Shown here in pieces: positions 20,993-21,549 of a DNA stretch of 21,549 bases. Numbering within the stretch: the stretch's first letter is position 1; each line of letters opens with the position of its first letter. This DNA comes from a virus: positions 1-21,549 of the IMG/VR virus record IMGVR_UViG_3300042317_001116; one strand, given 5' to 3'. The notes under the pieces were generated by a model. That model saw only the letters and a list, made by a program, of their open reading frames with translations, did not search any database and was not told the origin of the DNA. A program made the translations under genes and the position numbers.

Positions 20993-21020
20993 GACGATAT
21001 GGAGTTATCTCCAAATCGTC
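20993..21020. promoter_or_regulatory. 28-bp palindromic operator-like site
   Basis: GACGAT-A-TGGAG-TTAT-CTCCA-A-ATCGTC is an almost perfect palindrome (11 of 12 arm pairs match). Its right half, TATCTCCAAATCG (21006-21018), is repeated as TATCTCTAAAACG about 115 bases away, just before the stop of the micro-ORF (near 20894-20906), with 11 of 13 bases equal. This fits an operator for a dimeric regulator in the leader of the early genes, or a terminator after the excisionase-like gene. Confidence 0.55.
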
Positions 21021-21055
21021 AACAGCATTTCTTTCGGCTGCAAAACCGTGGCACT

Positions 21056-21307
21056 TTAGGCCGATTTCCGCCCGCCTGGGCGGCGGCCGCAGAGCTTGCC
21101 GGCCTTGCGGAGCCGCTCTCGCTCCACGGCCAGGCGCTCGATCTCGTCGGCGTCGTAGACGAAGGCCCGCGCGGACACCTGCTCGGACCAGATTTCGCCG
21201 CGGGTGGCCATGCCGCGGATGTGCGAAACGCGGCACCCGTAGATTTCCGCGGCTTCCTGGGTGCCGCATACGCGGCGCTTCGGTGGCAGTCGGACGGACA
21301 TCTTCAT
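21056..21307 (-). CDS. excisionase/MerR-like small DNA-binding protein
   Basis: An 83-residue protein starting MKMSVRLPPKRRVCGTQEAA. The pattern 'VCGTQEAAEIYGCRVSHIRG' then 'MATRGEIWSEQVSARAFVYD' followed by 'ADEIERLAVERERLRKAGK' is that of helix-turn-helix_17/excisionase-type winged proteins, which recognise DNA through the N-terminal HTH; the end is strongly basic (RRPGGRKSA). The G-rich ribosome-like sequence is unusually far (about 17 bases) from the ATG. Upstream in-frame codons run to 21535 but read like non-coding sequence. It could direct excision of a prophage or repress the early operon; no integrase is in the window. Confidence 0.65.
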   Translation of the reverse strand: MKMSVRLPPKRRVCGTQEAAEIYGCRVSHIRGMATRGEIWSEQVSARAFVYDADEIERLAVERERLRKAGKLCGRRPGGRKSA

Positions 21308-21401
21308 GGCCCGGATCGTAGGGCCCCTCCTCCGTGAATCAATACGGGCCGACTTGCCCTGGGGGTCCGGCCGCGCGTAGCGTTCCCTGCTGGCGGGATC
21401 G

Positions 21402-21442
21402 GGCGAACCTTCGGATCCCCGGACGGGATCCGAAGGTTCGCC
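21402..21442. terminator. 18-bp perfect inverted repeat near the right edge
   Basis: GGCGAACCTTCGGATCCC (21402-21419) pairs perfectly with 21425-21442 around the loop CGGAC. No T-run follows on either strand, so it is not a textbook intrinsic terminator. A smaller hairpin (CCACC/GGTGG, 21462-21476) lies beside it. The region 21308-21549 shows no convincing gene on either strand. It may separate transcription units or be a recombination or protein-binding site. Confidence 0.5.
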
Positions 21443-21549
21443 AATGGCGGGGACAGGATCGCCACCCCTTCGGTGGTCACAACCCGCACGACCTGCGCCA
21501 GCGGCATCCGAATGGACCAAGGGTGCTGGCCGCACGGATTTTCCGGTGG

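Noticed and set aside
21304-21507. A 67-codon minus-strand frame upstream of the excisionase-like gene
   Set aside because: It runs through the 18-bp inverted repeat, has no ribosome site and no family resemblance. Extension beyond the window could change this.
1-21549. CRISPR array, tRNA or rRNA genes, insertion sequence, integrase
   Set aside because: No regularly spaced long repeats, no cloverleaf-like sequence and no transposase or recombinase motifs were seen. The only regular repeat is the short iteron array at 15.04-15.11 kb, which is too short and too palindromic for CRISPR.

Overview
The window is a contiguous part of a tailed-phage genome or prophage (siphovirus type, HK97-like head). 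Essentially every gene lies on the minus strand, so the phage reads from right to left. The DNA is strongly GC-rich, start codons often overlap the previous stop (ATGA, GTGA, TGATG), and GGAGG-type ribosome sites are common. No host gene, tRNA, integrase or repressor is visible. The host is probably a GC-rich bacterium. A planctomycete is my guess, based only on the style of the proteins and a papain-like protease where a muralytic enzyme would be expected.

Right end, 21.5 to 13.3 kb, early and replication genes: a small excisionase or MerR-like DNA-binding protein; a palindromic operator-like site; a 22-residue micro-ORF; three small proteins; a Sak4/RecA-like ATPase; an SSB-like protein ending in DDIPF; a winged-helix protein; a less GC-rich cassette of a ParB-domain DNA methyltransferase coupled to an HNH nuclease; a two-domain replication initiator; small hypotheticals; and a RusA resolvase. 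The initiator gene contains an iteron array, GTGCGC-N4-GCGCAC on an exact 22-bp period, beside an A/T- and pyrimidine-rich tract. I read this as the phage origin, organised like lambda ori inside gene O.

Middle, 13.3 to 10.8 kb: an HTH protein, then a short block of receptor-binding or tail-fibre type proteins (one LamG-like) with lower GC, then the packaging-associated HNH protein. Fibre genes upstream of terminase are displaced relative to the usual order.

Left, 10.8 to 0 kb, packaging and head genes: small and large terminase, a portal with a C-terminal extension, a prohead protease fused to a compact HAD-like domain, a five-gene block with lysis or cell-envelope character (two membrane proteins, a papain-like C1 peptidase, a hydrophobic protein and a secreted Cys-rich protein), the major capsid protein followed by a strong hairpin, and the head-tail connector set (gp6-like, head closure, gp10-like). 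The last gene is cut by the window edge. The envelope block sits between protease and capsid, an uncommon position.

The observations most worth following up are the intragenic iteron origin, the prohead protease-HAD fusion, the papain-like enzyme in the lysis-like block, the ParB-methyltransferase/HNH pair, and a 13-bp repeat in the gaps before portal and capsid.
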